NCBI GenBank assembly: GCA_003148945.1
Contig: QGGY01000010.1
Location: 1-64,000, forward strand
DNA from: Murimonas intestini
GTDB lineage: Bacteria > Bacillota > Clostridia > Lachnospirales > Lachnospiraceae
Length of the DNA stretch: 64,000 nucleotides
Reading direction: 5' to 3'
How positions within the stretch are numbered: the first letter of the stretch is position 1; each line of letters opens with the position of its first letter. Shown here piece by piece: positions 7,678 to 17,299 of the stretch. The position numbers and the translations under genes were made by a program. The notes under the pieces are model-generated. The model saw nothing but the letters and a program-made list of their open reading frames with translations, was not told the DNA's origin and did not search any database.

Positions 7678-7725
7678 TTTTCCTCATAATGCGCAGCAGG
7701 CCTGCAGGCTTGCTGCCCTGCCATA

Positions 7726-8592
7726 TTACTGCGCTGAATCAGATTTTTTTGTTACTGGTATCCAGACTTCAAATTGTGCGTTGCCGGGATCTGGAGTCAG
7801 ATAGACTTCAATATCAGGCCCGTTAGCATATTCATAACCTGAGGCGGGAAGCCACTCTGTGACGATACGCTGCTCCAGCTCCTGAATTGCCTGAGGGCAG
7901 ACGCCGCTCCCTGGAAAAATGGCCCATGTGAAGGCAGGGACTACATACTCTTCCAGATTGTCAGAAACGGGTTTTGTACTTGAAGCAGCTAGATAATATC
8001 TCCACTGTTCCAAATCATCGCAGGCGCTGACTCCCAGAATTCCCATAGGCTGGCTGTCCATCATCTGGACAAGCAGGGGGATTGTGCCATCAACAGCGGC
8101 TTTTTGCCACATCTGAGGTACTACAGCAAAATTTTTTTCAATGTCCTGTTCAAGCGGCTGGCTGACGCCCACAATACGAAATGCTTCTTTTTTTTCAATT
8201 CTGTAATTCAATTCTTCCACTCCTTTTATTGTGATTTTAAAACTGAGGGGTGGATAAGACTTCATGGATACACCGCCTTTCTTTACAAGTGAGGGAGCTA
8301 TCCCATGTACACTCTGAAAAGCGCGGTTGAAGGCTGTGGGGGATGAATACCCATATTTAAGGGCAATATCTATGACTTTGTCATCTGCGGCCTGTAAGTC
8401 AACTGCGGCCAGGGACATACGCCTGCGGCGTATATACTCTGAAAGAGGGACATTTGCCATGTATGCAAACATGCGCTGAAAATGATAAGAAGAGCAGCAG
8501 GCCACCTTTGCCAGCTGTTCATAATCAATTTCCTCAGTAATATGTTCCTCGATATAATTTATTGCTTTATTAAGACGTTCTATCCATTCCAT
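7726..8592 (-). CDS. AraC-family regulator with GyrI-like effector domain
   Basis: A 288-aa regulator. The N-terminal ~105 residues carry two helix-turn-helix motifs of the AraC/XylS type (YEQLAKVACCSSYHFQRMFAYMANVPLSEYIRRRRM, then VIDIALKYGYSSPTAFNRAFQSVHGIAP). Residues ~125-288 form a GyrI-like/AraE_bind domain (YRIEKKEAFRIVGVS; the end PGNAQFEVWIPVTKK is typical), which in known members binds small hydrophobic compounds. The DNA-binding domain being N-terminal is normal for this subgroup. It is probably co-transcribed with the 161-aa gene downstream. It may sense a drug or lipid-like ligand; which genes it controls is not known. Confidence 0.88.
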   Translation of the reverse strand: MEWIERLNKAINYIEEHITEEIDYEQLAKVACCSSYHFQRMFAYMANVPLSEYIRRRRMSLAAVDLQAADDKVIDIALKYGYSSPTAFNRAFQSVHGIAPSLVKKGGVSMKSYPPLSFKITIKGVEELNYRIEKKEAFRIVGVSQPLEQDIEKNFAVVPQMWQKAAVDGTIPLLVQMMDSQPMGILGVSACDDLEQWRYYLAASSTKPVSDNLEEYVVPAFTWAIFPGSGVCPQAIQELEQRIVTEWLPASGYEYANGPDIEVYLTPDPGNAQFEVWIPVTKKSDSAQ

Positions 8593-8805
8593 TTTATCTG
8601 CTCCTTGTGATGTATTTTATCTTAACTTATATTCTCATTATCCACCTCTCTTTTTATGCACAAAAAAGAGAGATGAAAGACCAGAATAATAACCTGCACA
8701 TTTTATTATAGAGCAACAAGAAGCATTGTACAACCTCTCCCAATATTTGGTCTTTTATCCGAAATATTATTAGTTTTTGTCAGATATAATATTTATAAAA
8801 AAATC

Positions 8806-8834
8806 TTGCATTTATAAGTACATGGTGATAATAT
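8806..8834 (+). promoter_or_regulatory. promoter of the giant adhesin
   Basis: TTGCAT (8806-8811), 17 bases, TAATAT (8829-8834). Transcription from about 8841 would give a leader of roughly 200 bases before the adhesin ATG. Confidence 0.5.
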
Positions 8835-8853
8835 ATATGTGTACATCTTAATT

Positions 8854-8920
8854 CTATGTGTGATGTGACGTCACATATCTGAAATCTAAATTTTCCAATA
8901 AAATGAAACCAACTACATAG
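8854..8920 (+). promoter_or_regulatory. leader hairpin with perfect 14-bp palindrome
   Basis: ATGTGACGTCACAT (8863-8876) is a perfect palindrome. Around it CTATGT (8854-8859) can pair with ACATAG (8915-8920). It resembles a CRP/FNR-type TGTGA..TCACA operator but lies downstream of the predicted start of transcription, so it may be an operator or part of an RNA fold. Confidence 0.4.
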
Positions 8921-8939
8921 AAGAATATGTCAAGTGCCA

Positions 8940-9012
8940 GGCGGGACGTCTTATTTTTGTACCCGAAATTATCGCTTAGACGGTAAGATATGATAAGTAG
9001 CCTGTTCCCGCC
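8940..9012 (+). ncRNA. candidate structured RNA element in the adhesin leader
   Basis: GGCGGGA (8940-8946) pairs with TCCCGCC (9006-9012). Inside, TTATC (8969-8973) pairs with GATAA (8992-8996), and CTTA / TAAG closes a small GACGG loop. The element ends about 20 bases before the ribosome site of the adhesin gene. I could not match it to a riboswitch class I know. Whether it senses something or only forms a fold is unknown. Confidence 0.4.
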
Positions 9013-9042
9013 ATTAAATAATAACAAATTGAAGGAGTCATT

Positions 9043-12000
9043 ATGCAAAAAAAGAAAAAATGGATAAAATTAATGATCGTTTTTTGTATGGCAGTTTTTT
9101 TCAGCATACTGTGGCTGCCGCCATGGATGGATGATACTGTTATAACAGCCGTCCGGGAGAAGAATATTTCACCGGAAGAAGCAGCTTCACAAGCGGAAAA
9201 TTTTACCGGGGATAATAGTAATACTGCCGTAAGGAAGAAAATCCAGCCGGCAACAAAGAATATTCAGCAGAAGGAAGCTGAGCAGTCCCATACGGGGAAA
9301 TTACTGCAGACAGTGGCGGAATCCATGGCAGATAATGTGCAGCAGCAGGATATTCTGTTTTTGACAGGAGAAATACTGGAGACGGAGATGAAGCTGTCCC
9401 AGGGAGGTACAGAAGGCCGAGTCCAGACAGAGACAGTCAGCCAGTCCCCGCCGGAGCAGGCAGATCAGCCTCATGGAGGTACAGAAGGCCAATCCCAGCC
9501 GGAGCAGGAAGACCATTCCCAGGGAGGTACAGAAGGCCAGCTCCAACAGGAGCAAGCAGACCATCCCCGGCCGGAACAAGAAAATCAGCCCCAGGAAGAC
9601 ACAGAAGGCCAGCCCCGGCCAGAGCCAGAGACACAAACCCAGCCGGGAGCAGAAAATCAGCCTCAGCCAGAATCAGCTGTGCAGGATCAGCCAGAGCAGG
9701 AAGAAGAGAATATTACTGAAGACAGCCAGACAGAAGCAGATCCTCAGGCCGATGAGAAGCCGGATCAGAATATGGAAGAAACGGAGCCTGAGACAAGTGA
9801 TGAAGTAAAAGTCATTGGAGGCGGACTTGGAAAAGAGGAGGTAATTCCCGGAGGTTCATACACAAAGCGCAGTCTTATGAGGTCAAACGGCAGCATAGTG
9901 GTGCTGGATGGAGGAGATTATAGCAGCAGCGGTCTGAAACAGCACCTGAAATATATTAAAAGCGATGAGAGCGATCCTGACAGCGGAACGGGAAAGTGGC
10001 GGATGGTTTACTGTCTGGATGATACCTTGCCCACACCCAACGGAGAGATATCCTGGGATACTGCCGGGAGAATGAGAAAAGAGATCGTTTATTGTACAGC
10101 TTACGGTGTGCGTTATTGGGGAGAGGAGGCGGCATGGCCGGCTTACCGCACAGGTCTTGGATGGAAGGCAGATTATGTGGCTACCAGCTATGCTATCCAT
10201 ATTTTCAACGGAGAATACACACTGGAGGAAATAAAGGAGAAGGCAGAAGGAGGCATGTATACTGCAATTGAACGTATGGTTACTGCGGCCCGGAAGGACT
10301 CAAATTATTCGGAATTTGACAGTGCGGAAATGAGAGAATTTAAGCCGTCAGGACTTAGCTACAGCATAAATCCGGAGACACAGGGGGAGTGGACGCCCTG
10401 TGTGGAAAATGGAACAGAAGGCTACCGTACAAAGCAGCTGTATATCCCAACTACAGGTGAAGCAAGAAATGTCAGCAGTGTGAATATAGAATTTGCAGGA
10501 GAATCACATGGGGCAAGTATCGTCAAGGCTGCCAATGACAGCCTGCAGGTAGGGGCAGATTCAAATGCTGCTGCATTTTACTTATTTATGCCCAAAGATG
10601 CATATCTCCGGGAGGCAGCGAGCGGAGGATGCACCATAAATGTGCAGGTTAGCGGAAAGCAGGCAGTTTATTACAGTAACTGGGTGTATGATCCGCCTGT
10701 TGAAGGATTTCAGCGGGTAACATTTCTGGAAGCCAGTTATGGCGGGGCGCAGGTAATTGGTAATGCAGGAGCAGATATTCCTGTTTTATCAGGCAGGGTC
10801 CAGGTAAATAAAACTGACAGAGATACAGGGGGAGGTATTTCAGATGCTGAATTCATCTTGTATGAATGGAGCAATTCCAGGCAGGAATGGAAGCAGCACA
10901 GTGTTTTATCATACATAAACCAGAGCGGAAAATATATTTCGGATACACTTACCGGTACTGCGGATAATGCGGGCAGATTTAAGGTGGAGGAGTCTAAATC
11001 CGGAAGAGGCTATCTAAATGAGCATTGGAGCCAGGAATTTAATCTTTCAGACAGTGTTGAGGGATTTGTAAGCTTTAATGTGACAAATCAGCACTACAAA
11101 GGGAATCTGATAATATCAAAAAAGGACAGCAGGACAGGGGGAAGTCTTGAAGGGGCTGTATTTACACTATCGGAGTGGAATAACGGACAGGGAAAATTTG
11201 CAGAAATTGGAACACTCCTGTATGACGGAGAAAAGAAAGTATATACAGCAGAAGGGATACACTATAAGGCGTCTAACGGAGGACGGTTTAAAGTAGAAGA
11301 GACAGGTGCTCCCAGGGGGTATAAGAATGATCGATGGTCTGCAGAATTCTTCCTGGATCTGTCATCAGAAAATGCCTCCCAGGATTTTTCATATGAGGTG
11401 AAGAATGATATATATGAGGGAAGCATTTATATATCGAAAAAAGACAGTGAGACAGGCGGGCTGCTTCAGGGGGCTGTATTTACTGTGTATGAATGGAACA
11501 GCAGCTTTGGCAGATATGATGCTCTGGGAAGCCTGGAGTATGATCGGGACAGTGGGTATTATAAAAAAGAAGGAATTCTTTATAAAAGTTCAAATGAGGG
11601 TAAATTTAAAGTTGAAGAGACCAGCCCTCCAAAAGGATACGTAAAAAGCAGCTGGGCTGCAGAATTTTCTCTGGATCTGTCATCGGGAACATCTTCCCAG
11701 AAATTTTCCTACAATGTAAAAAATGAAGTGTATAAGGGCAGCATTGTCATAGAAAAAACAGACAGTGAGGACGGAACAGATTTGACTGGAGCGGAGTTTA
11801 CCTTATACGAATGGAATAAAGAAAAAAACTCTTATGAGAAATATGGACTCCTTGAATATGACGCCGCTGCTAAGAGATATAAAAAGCTGGGGATGAGATG
11901 GACTGCGTCTAACGAAGGCAGATTTAAAGCAGTAGAGACAAAGGCTCCCAAGGGGTATGTAAATGGGGGATGGAATCAGGAATTTACTATTTCTGTCACG

Positions 12001-14400
12001 GGAAATACTGTCACCCAGACATTTTCCTATAAAGTGGAGAACGTCAGGCAGAAAGGAATTATCCGTTTACAGAAAAAGGATGGTGAATCTGATGGCGCTG
12101 CTCAGGGACAGGCTTCTTTAGAAGGGGCAATTTATCAAATATATAAAAAAGACAGCTACACGGCGGGCGATCATGAAGGTTCTGCATCCTATGCAGGAAA
12201 AATCATAACGGATAAAGTAGGACGCGGCAGTTCAGAGGAACTTGAGCTGGGAGACTATTACGTGATAGAAAAAACAGCATCGGAAGGCTTTCTTGTAGAC
12301 GGACATGCATATACAGTACAGCTGAAAGAGCAGAATCAGAGTGAGAGGGTGTTTTATGCAGATCTGGGTGTAGCTGAACAGATAATAAGAGGTGATATTC
12401 TGATCTATAAATTCGGGGAGGCACAGGATCAGGAGCAGGAGATACAGAAGCCTCTGGAAGGCATAGAATTTAAAATCACTTCCCAGTCTACAGGCAGATC
12501 AGTGACGATCAGGACAGACAAGTGGGGAAAAGCAGAGACGAAGGGAACAGATGGAAAGGGTGCCCTGGTTTATGACACATATCTTATAGAAGAGATGAAT
12601 ACACCTGAGGGCTTTAAGGCCATTGAACCTTTTAAGGTAAAAGTGGAGGAAGAGAACAGGCTGTATACTTATGTTATTGAAAATAAAAGAATTCTGGGAG
12701 CTGTCCAGATTGTGAAAAAAGACATGGAATCTGGAAGGATCATCCCTGTTGCAGGGGCGGAATTCAAGATATTTGATTCCGAAGGAAAGCAGGTTGTAAT
12801 GAAGCTGCATTATCCTAATGAACAGGTTCTGGATACATTTGTGACGGATGAGAACGGCCAGGTACTCCTTCCTGAAAAACTGACGGCCGGAAAATATACT
12901 CTGGCAGAGATCAATGCACCAGAAGGATATCTGCTGAACGGAGAGGAAATATCATTTCTTGTTGAAGAAGGAGGGCTGTATGAGAAGCCCATCACCGTTG
13001 CTTTCTTTGATATGCCGGCAAAGGGACGGATAGTGATAAACAAGACAGGGAAAAATACAGGTTTTCCCATCGAAGGAGTGACATTTAACATCTATGCAGC
13101 AGAGGATATCTTTACGCCGGACGGAACACTGAGACTTTCCAAAGGGATTTTGGCAGATACCATGATTACAGATGAGAAAGGACGTGCTTTTGGAAAAGAA
13201 CTGTATCTGGGCACATATGAAATTGTGGAGACGCAGTCTGCGGAAGGCTATCTGCCCTGTGATGACCCCCATGAGGTGAAGCTGGAGTATACCGGACAGG
13301 AGATGGAAGTGACCCAGAGTAACGTACAGATTCAAAATGAGGAGATAGATGCCCGCGTAAAAATTGCCAAGCTTGCTGACAGGACAGAGGGAGCCAGTCT
13401 GAAGGATGGAAGATATGAGGGGAATAAAGAGGCCGGAACATATCAGGGTGCGGAGACTGTGAATTATACAATTACAATTACGAATTCAGGAAATATCAGT
13501 GTATCAGACCTGGAAATAGAAGATGAGCCAAGTGATGAGCTACTTCCTTATATAGAGGAGGAGAGTGCCGGATTTGCAGTCAGAAAAGGACAGGTTTTAT
13601 ATACAAAAGGAGGAGACAAGGTTGTGGTAAGACATGTGGAAAAAAATAAAATATCAATAGACAGGCTGGAGCCGGGGGACAGTGTGGAGGTCCACTTTGT
13701 CTTCAGGCTGAAGGATGAGACAGATAAACGGCAGGAGCTTGACAACCTTTCCAGAGTATTTGGAAAATATGATGATCACGGGGTGGAAAAGCAGGTTCCC
13801 GAGGATGAGGACGACTGGGATAATGACAAAATAAATCTGGATATACCTGAAACGGAACCAGAGACAGAGCCTGAAACTGAGACAGCGACGGAGACGGAAA
13901 CGGAACCGGCAACAGAAACAGAGCAGGAGACGGAACCTATAACAGAGCCAGTGACAGAGCCAGAGCCGGAAACTGAAATGGAATCCGAACAAGAGCCGGA
14001 GACGGAACAGGAAACCAGACAGACAACAGAACAAGAGACAGAACCCAAGCCGGAGACAGAACCCGGGCCAGAGACAGAACCGGAGACTCAGCCCCTCACA
14101 GAGCCGCAGACAAGGCCGGAGCCGCAGGAGACAGAGACAAAGGTGCAGTCAACAGAATCAGAGACAGATCCCCCCGCAGCAGAGAGCGAGAAGGAGACGG
14201 AAAAGAAGGAGACAGAAATGCCGCCCGGAACGCCGCCAAAAACAGGAGGAACTATATCATCACCTGTAAAGACAAATGATTCTGCAGCAGGCCAGGCATT
14301 AAAAATGATATTTCTGCTTAGTATATCCTTAGCAGGCATCTGCTTTATTTTGTGGAGGAGACTGCAGAAGAAACGGGAAAGAAAACGCAGGAAACAGTAG
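9043..14400 (+). CDS. giant sortase-anchored adhesin / pilin-like protein
   Basis: 1785 aa. In order: N-terminal membrane/signal segment (about 10-30); a Gln/Pro/Glu-rich stalk with repeated GGTEGQ-type motifs (about 120-245); a thioester-domain-like region (about 315-560) with MVYCLDDTLPTPNG and YVATSYAIHIFNG; four ~105-residue CnaB-type domains from about 586 to 1005 (ISKKDSxTGGxLxGAVFT ... GRFKVEETxAPxGY); more prealbumin-like domains to about 1460; a DUF11-like domain (VNYTITITNSGN, about 1472); a Glu/Thr/Pro stalk (1602-1724); the sorting signal PPKTG, a membrane helix and a basic tail. CnaB domains usually carry Lys-Asn isopeptide bonds. In thioester domains a TQ pair supplies the Gln; here the place reads TS, so the thioester may be absent. 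It should be wall-linked by a sortase not present in this window. The ATG follows GAAGGAG. Confidence 0.88.
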   Translation: MQKKKKWIKLMIVFCMAVFFSILWLPPWMDDTVITAVREKNISPEEAASQAENFTGDNSNTAVRKKIQPATKNIQQKEAEQSHTGKLLQTVAESMADNVQQQDILFLTGEILETEMKLSQGGTEGRVQTETVSQSPPEQADQPHGGTEGQSQPEQEDHSQGGTEGQLQQEQADHPRPEQENQPQEDTEGQPRPEPETQTQPGAENQPQPESAVQDQPEQEEENITEDSQTEADPQADEKPDQNMEETEPETSDEVKVIGGGLGKEEVIPGGSYTKRSLMRSNGSIVVLDGGDYSSSGLKQHLKYIKSDESDPDSGTGKWRMVYCLDDTLPTPNGEISWDTAGRMRKEIVYCTAYGVRYWGEEAAWPAYRTGLGWKADYVATSYAIHIFNGEYTLEEIKEKAEGGMYTAIERMVTAARKDSNYSEFDSAEMREFKPSGLSYSINPETQGEWTPCVENGTEGYRTKQLYIPTTGEARNVSSVNIEFAGESHGASIVKAANDSLQVGADSNAAAFYLFMPKDAYLREAASGGCTINVQVSGKQAVYYSNWVYDPPVEGFQRVTFLEASYGGAQVIGNAGADIPVLSGRVQVNKTDRDTGGGISDAEFILYEWSNSRQEWKQHSVLSYINQSGKYISDTLTGTADNAGRFKVEESKSGRGYLNEHWSQEFNLSDSVEGFVSFNVTNQHYKGNLIISKKDSRTGGSLEGAVFTLSEWNNGQGKFAEIGTLLYDGEKKVYTAEGIHYKASNGGRFKVEETGAPRGYKNDRWSAEFFLDLSSENASQDFSYEVKNDIYEGSIYISKKDSETGGLLQGAVFTVYEWNSSFGRYDALGSLEYDRDSGYYKKEGILYKSSNEGKFKVEETSPPKGYVKSSWAAEFSLDLSSGTSSQKFSYNVKNEVYKGSIVIEKTDSEDGTDLTGAEFTLYEWNKEKNSYEKYGLLEYDAAAKRYKKLGMRWTASNEGRFKAVETKAPKGYVNGGWNQEFTISVTGNTVTQTFSYKVENVRQKGIIRLQKKDGESDGAAQGQASLEGAIYQIYKKDSYTAGDHEGSASYAGKIITDKVGRGSSEELELGDYYVIEKTASEGFLVDGHAYTVQLKEQNQSERVFYADLGVAEQIIRGDILIYKFGEAQDQEQEIQKPLEGIEFKITSQSTGRSVTIRTDKWGKAETKGTDGKGALVYDTYLIEEMNTPEGFKAIEPFKVKVEEENRLYTYVIENKRILGAVQIVKKDMESGRIIPVAGAEFKIFDSEGKQVVMKLHYPNEQVLDTFVTDENGQVLLPEKLTAGKYTLAEINAPEGYLLNGEEISFLVEEGGLYEKPITVAFFDMPAKGRIVINKTGKNTGFPIEGVTFNIYAAEDIFTPDGTLRLSKGILADTMITDEKGRAFGKELYLGTYEIVETQSAEGYLPCDDPHEVKLEYTGQEMEVTQSNVQIQNEEIDARVKIAKLADRTEGASLKDGRYEGNKEAGTYQGAETVNYTITITNSGNISVSDLEIEDEPSDELLPYIEEESAGFAVRKGQVLYTKGGDKVVVRHVEKNKISIDRLEPGDSVEVHFVFRLKDETDKRQELDNLSRVFGKYDDHGVEKQVPEDEDDWDNDKINLDIPETEPETEPETETATETETEPATETEQETEPITEPVTEPEPETEMESEQEPETEQETRQTTEQETEPKPETEPGPETEPETQPLTEPQTRPEPQETETKVQSTESETDPPAAESEKETEKKETEMPPGTPPKTGGTISSPVKTNDSAAGQALKMIFLLSISLAGICFILWRRLQKKRERKRRKQ
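13850..14215 (+). repeat. Glu-Thr-Glu-Pro low-complexity coding repeat
   Basis: Short imperfect GAGACAGARCCG-like units encode the wall-spanning stalk of the adhesin. Long open frames on the opposite strand here are by-products of this composition. Confidence 0.75.
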
Positions 14401-14429
14401 ACGCTATTAGCAGCAGCTATTATCTTATA

Positions 14430-14472
14430 CAAAAAGAGGACTCCTCCAGATCAGGCAGATGGAGAAGTCCTC
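14430..14472 (-). terminator. terminator between the adhesin and coaX
   Basis: GAGGACT (14436-14442) pairs with AGTCCTC (14466-14472), with an inner CTCCA / TGGAG helix. T-runs suit minus-strand termination of panT-coaX best, and the hairpin may also stop the convergent adhesin transcript. Confidence 0.7.
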
Positions 14473-14484
14473 GCTGAGATAAGT

Positions 14485-15252
14485 TCAGGCCCTGTTCTTT
14501 TCGTAGATATAGTTCAGTCCCTTTAAAAGAAGGGCATCATCAAGAATGATTTCTGCCTCGCACAGGGGGACGATTGTTTTTGCAAGTCCTCCGGTGGCAA
14601 CGACAGTGGCCTTCTGCCCCAGATCCTTCTGGATCCTTGAGACCATGCCGTCGATACAGGCGGCATTACCATGGACTATTCCGCTTTTCATACAGTCTAT
14701 GGTGTTGGTGCCAATAAGCTTTTTGGGCGGTTCGAGGCTTATTTTAGGAAGCTGTGAAGTGCGCTGTGTAAGTGTATCCGAGGATACACGGATACCGGGC
14801 ATTATCATGCCTCCTATGTAATTTTTATTTTTATCAACGATAGAGATCGTGGTGGCAGTACCCATATCGATAATGATAAGAGGTACAGGATATTCATGGA
14901 TTCCGGCCACTGCATTGGCGACAAGGTCACTGCCTAACTGAGCAGGATTGTCCATCAGTATATTAAGTCCCGTCTTTACTCCGGGTCCGATGATCATTAC
15001 TTTCTTACCGGTTATTTTAATGACAGAATCCCGGATAATGTTTGTAATAGGAGGGACAACAGATGAAATGATGGAACCGTTTAACTCTTCAGGATTAATA
15101 TGGTAGAGTTCCAGAACATTTTTAAAGCTGATTGCATATTCCAGCTCTGTTTTTGTCGCGTCGGTAGACAGACGTTCAACGAAAAGCGTTTTTTCATTGC
15201 TGATACATCCTATTACTATATTAGTGTTTCCAATGTCAATTGCCAGAATCAT
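14485..15252 (-). CDS. coaX: type III pantothenate kinase
   Basis: 255 aa, the normal length for CoaX, the ATP-dependent kinase that turns pantothenate into 4'-phosphopantothenate, the first step of coenzyme A synthesis. Visible family features are the N-terminal phosphate-binding DIGNTNIVIG, the PAQLGSDLVANAV motif and IDMGTATTISIVD; the C-terminal TGGLAKTI is the second nucleotide-binding piece. It lies 35 bases after the panT-like gene on the same strand and divergent from coaBC, so uptake and the first steps of the CoA pathway sit together. Type III kinases are not feedback-inhibited by CoA, so control may be transcriptional. Confidence 0.95.
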   Translation of the reverse strand: MILAIDIGNTNIVIGCISNEKTLFVERLSTDATKTELEYAISFKNVLELYHINPEELNGSIISSVVPPITNIIRDSVIKITGKKVMIIGPGVKTGLNILMDNPAQLGSDLVANAVAGIHEYPVPLIIIDMGTATTISIVDKNKNYIGGMIMPGIRVSSDTLTQRTSQLPKISLEPPKKLIGTNTIDCMKSGIVHGNAACIDGMVSRIQKDLGQKATVVATGGLAKTIVPLCEAEIILDDALLLKGLNYIYEKNRA

Positions 15253-15287
15253 ATTATTTTCCTCCAGATTTATATACGGGCAGCAGA

Positions 15288-15944
15288 TCAGTGCACAGCG
15301 TATTTTGTTTTTAATAATATACGGCCGATCAGCGCAGTGAGGACAGCGGCTACAATTGCTTCAGGTACGCCGTTGATTCCGATGATGGTAAGAATAAAAG
15401 AATAGACTGCACCGGAGGCCACATTGTTCGCAGATGCATATGCATCCTTAAAAAATATGAAGATGAGATTCATAACGAGCAGCGTATTTGTTAATGCTCC
15501 GGCCAGGCCGGCAGCTCCAAGTGCTGCAGTCATCTGAGACTTGCCGTCTTTCAATATTCTGCGGAGGCCGTGATATACATAGTATGGCACCACTCCTACT
15601 AAAATTCGCGGGATAAAACAGATGATTATGCTTCCTACTCCGCCATGTATTTCTCCCAATTCATAAAACGGTGAGAATACGAATGATGTTGCGGTAGGGT
15701 TTATAGTGTTGTTGATCAGACTTGTCAGGCCGAATATGAAACCAAGTACGGCTCCCTGTTTCGGTCCCAGCATGAGACAGCCTATGATGACAGGTATGTG
15801 GATAATCGTCGCCCTGGTAAAGCCCAGAGGGATATACCCCAAGAATGGTGTGAAGGCCAGGATGATGATCAGTGCTGCGAAAAGTGCAACCTGTACCATG
15901 CCCAGAGTCTTCGGTTTTTGGACACTTGCTTTTGCGTTATTCAT
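15288..15944 (-). CDS. ECF transporter S component, probably for pantothenate (PanT-like)
   Basis: 218 aa with about five or six membrane helices and a short basic N-terminus, the size and layout of vitamin-binding S components of energy-coupling-factor transporters. The motif near residues 30-60 (FTPFLGYIPLGFTRATIIHIPVIIG) fits the conserved first half of the family. It is co-transcribed with coaX and divergent from coaBC, which points to pantothenate as the substrate. That specificity is inferred from neighbours only. The energising EcfA/EcfA'/EcfT module is not in the window and is normally shared. Its promoter is at 15998-16026. Confidence 0.85.
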   Translation of the reverse strand: MNNAKASVQKPKTLGMVQVALFAALIIILAFTPFLGYIPLGFTRATIIHIPVIIGCLMLGPKQGAVLGFIFGLTSLINNTINPTATSFVFSPFYELGEIHGGVGSIIICFIPRILVGVVPYYVYHGLRRILKDGKSQMTAALGAAGLAGALTNTLLVMNLIFIFFKDAYASANNVASGAVYSFILTIIGINGVPEAIVAAVLTALIGRILLKTKYAVH

Positions 15945-15997
15945 TTTTTTCCTCCTTGTTATTATTCCCTTATGGGATACAATACAATTACGGGGCT

Positions 15998-16026
15998 AGT
16001 ATAGCACAAAGTACTTCTCAAGACAA
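15998..16026 (-). promoter_or_regulatory. promoter of the panT-coaX operon
   Basis: Minus strand: TTGTCT (16026-16021), 17 bases, TATACT (16003-15998). It lies in the divergent region shared with coaBC. Confidence 0.6.
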
Positions 16027-16084
16027 GATTTGTATGTTAAAATGTCCATAGTTTGAATAGTGTTATAAGAAAGGATGCGTAGAG

Positions 16085-17299
16085 ATGTTACAAGGAAAAA
16101 CGGTTATTCTGGGAGTGTCCGGGAGTATCGCCGCTTATAAGACAGCAAATCTTGCCAGCATGCTGGTGAAGTTAAAATGTGATGTTCATGTCATTATGAC
16201 AAAAAACGCCACTAATTTTATACACCCTATTACATTTGAGACTCTTACCGGAAATAAATGTCTCGTTGACACCTTTGACAGGAATTTTCAGTACAGTGTA
16301 GAGCATGTGGCCCTGGCTAAGAGGGCCGATGTAGTTATGATAGCGCCTGCCACTGCAAATGTCATTGCAAAGCTGACATATGGGCTTGCAGATGATATGC
16401 TTACAACAACAGTGCTGGCATGTACGTGCAAGAAAATCGTAGCTCCTGCTATGAATACAAGGATGTACCAGAATAAGATCGTACAGGAAAATTTAAAGAA
16501 GCTGGCAAGCAATGATTTCGAGGTGATAGCTCCTGCTGTGGGAATGCTGGCCTGCAAAGATATCGGGGAGGGGAAACTGCCTGATGAAAAGCTTCTGCTG
16601 GAATATATATTAAAAGAGATATCATGTGAAAAGGACATGGAAGGGATGAAGGTCCTGGTAACGGCCGGGCCCACTATGGAGGCCGTAGATCCGGTGCGGT
16701 ATATCACGAATCATTCGACAGGAAAAATGGGATATGCCATAGCAAGGGTATGCATGCTCAGGGGAGCAGACGTGACCCTTATCACAGGGCACACAACCAT
16801 ACCCAAGCCGTCATTTGTAAATATAATCGAGGTGACTAGCGCCAGGGAAATGTATGAGACTGTGAGGGAGCATTATGGGGACAAGCAGATCATTGTAAAG
16901 GCTGCTGCAGTGGCAGATTACAGACCTCAATCCATCAGTACTGAAAAAGTAAAAAAGACAGACGGCAATATGGTTCTGGAACTGGAAAAGACGGATGATA
17001 TCCTGAAGTTTCTGGGAGAAAACAGAGTAAAAGGCCAGTTCCTCTGCGGATTTTCCATGGAGACCCAGAATATGCTTGAAAATTCAAGGGCCAAGCTTCG
17101 CAAAAAGAATCTGGATATGATAGTGGCAAATAATCTCAGGCAGGAAGGCGCTGGCTTTGGGACGGATACAAATATTGTGACGATCATAACAGAGAAAGAA
17201 GAGATCAGTCTGGACAAGATGAGCAAAGAAGAAGCGGCCGGGCGCATCATGGATGAGATCCTTCGTCTTATGCAGGAGGGAACATATGCAGGAGTATGA
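16085..17299 (+). CDS. coaBC: bifunctional phosphopantothenoylcysteine decarboxylase / synthase
   Basis: 404 aa. The N-terminal half (about 1-180) is the FMN-dependent CoaC decarboxylase (GVSGSIAAYKTANL, APAMNTRMY). The C-terminal half (about 190-400) is CoaB, which joins 4'-phosphopantothenate to cysteine (TAGPTMEAVDPVRYITNHST, KAAAVADYRP, KLRKKNLDMIVANN). Together they make 4'-phosphopantetheine on the way to coenzyme A. The gene is divergent from the pantothenate uptake and kinase genes. Its last codons overlap a small downstream gene by 14 bases. The length is normal and nothing is missing. Confidence 0.95.
   Translation: MLQGKTVILGVSGSIAAYKTANLASMLVKLKCDVHVIMTKNATNFIHPITFETLTGNKCLVDTFDRNFQYSVEHVALAKRADVVMIAPATANVIAKLTYGLADDMLTTTVLACTCKKIVAPAMNTRMYQNKIVQENLKKLASNDFEVIAPAVGMLACKDIGEGKLPDEKLLLEYILKEISCEKDMEGMKVLVTAGPTMEAVDPVRYITNHSTGKMGYAIARVCMLRGADVTLITGHTTIPKPSFVNIIEVTSAREMYETVREHYGDKQIIVKAAAVADYRPQSISTEKVKKTDGNMVLELEKTDDILKFLGENRVKGQFLCGFSMETQNMLENSRAKLRKKNLDMIVANNLRQEGAGFGTDTNIVTIITEKEEISLDKMSKEEAAGRIMDEILRLMQEGTYAGV

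Noticed and set aside
8940-9012. The leader element as a c-di-GMP, preQ1 or SAM riboswitch
   Set aside because: The fixed core bases of those classes are not present; left as an unassigned structured element.
9301-9808. Open frames on both strands within the Gln/Pro-rich stalk
   Set aside because: By-products of repeated codons in the adhesin; no start signals.
13654-14432. Long open frames on the minus strand opposite the end of the adhesin
   Set aside because: They mirror the Glu/Thr/Pro repeats of the plus-strand gene, have no ribosome site and give low-complexity Ser/Val/Cys strings.
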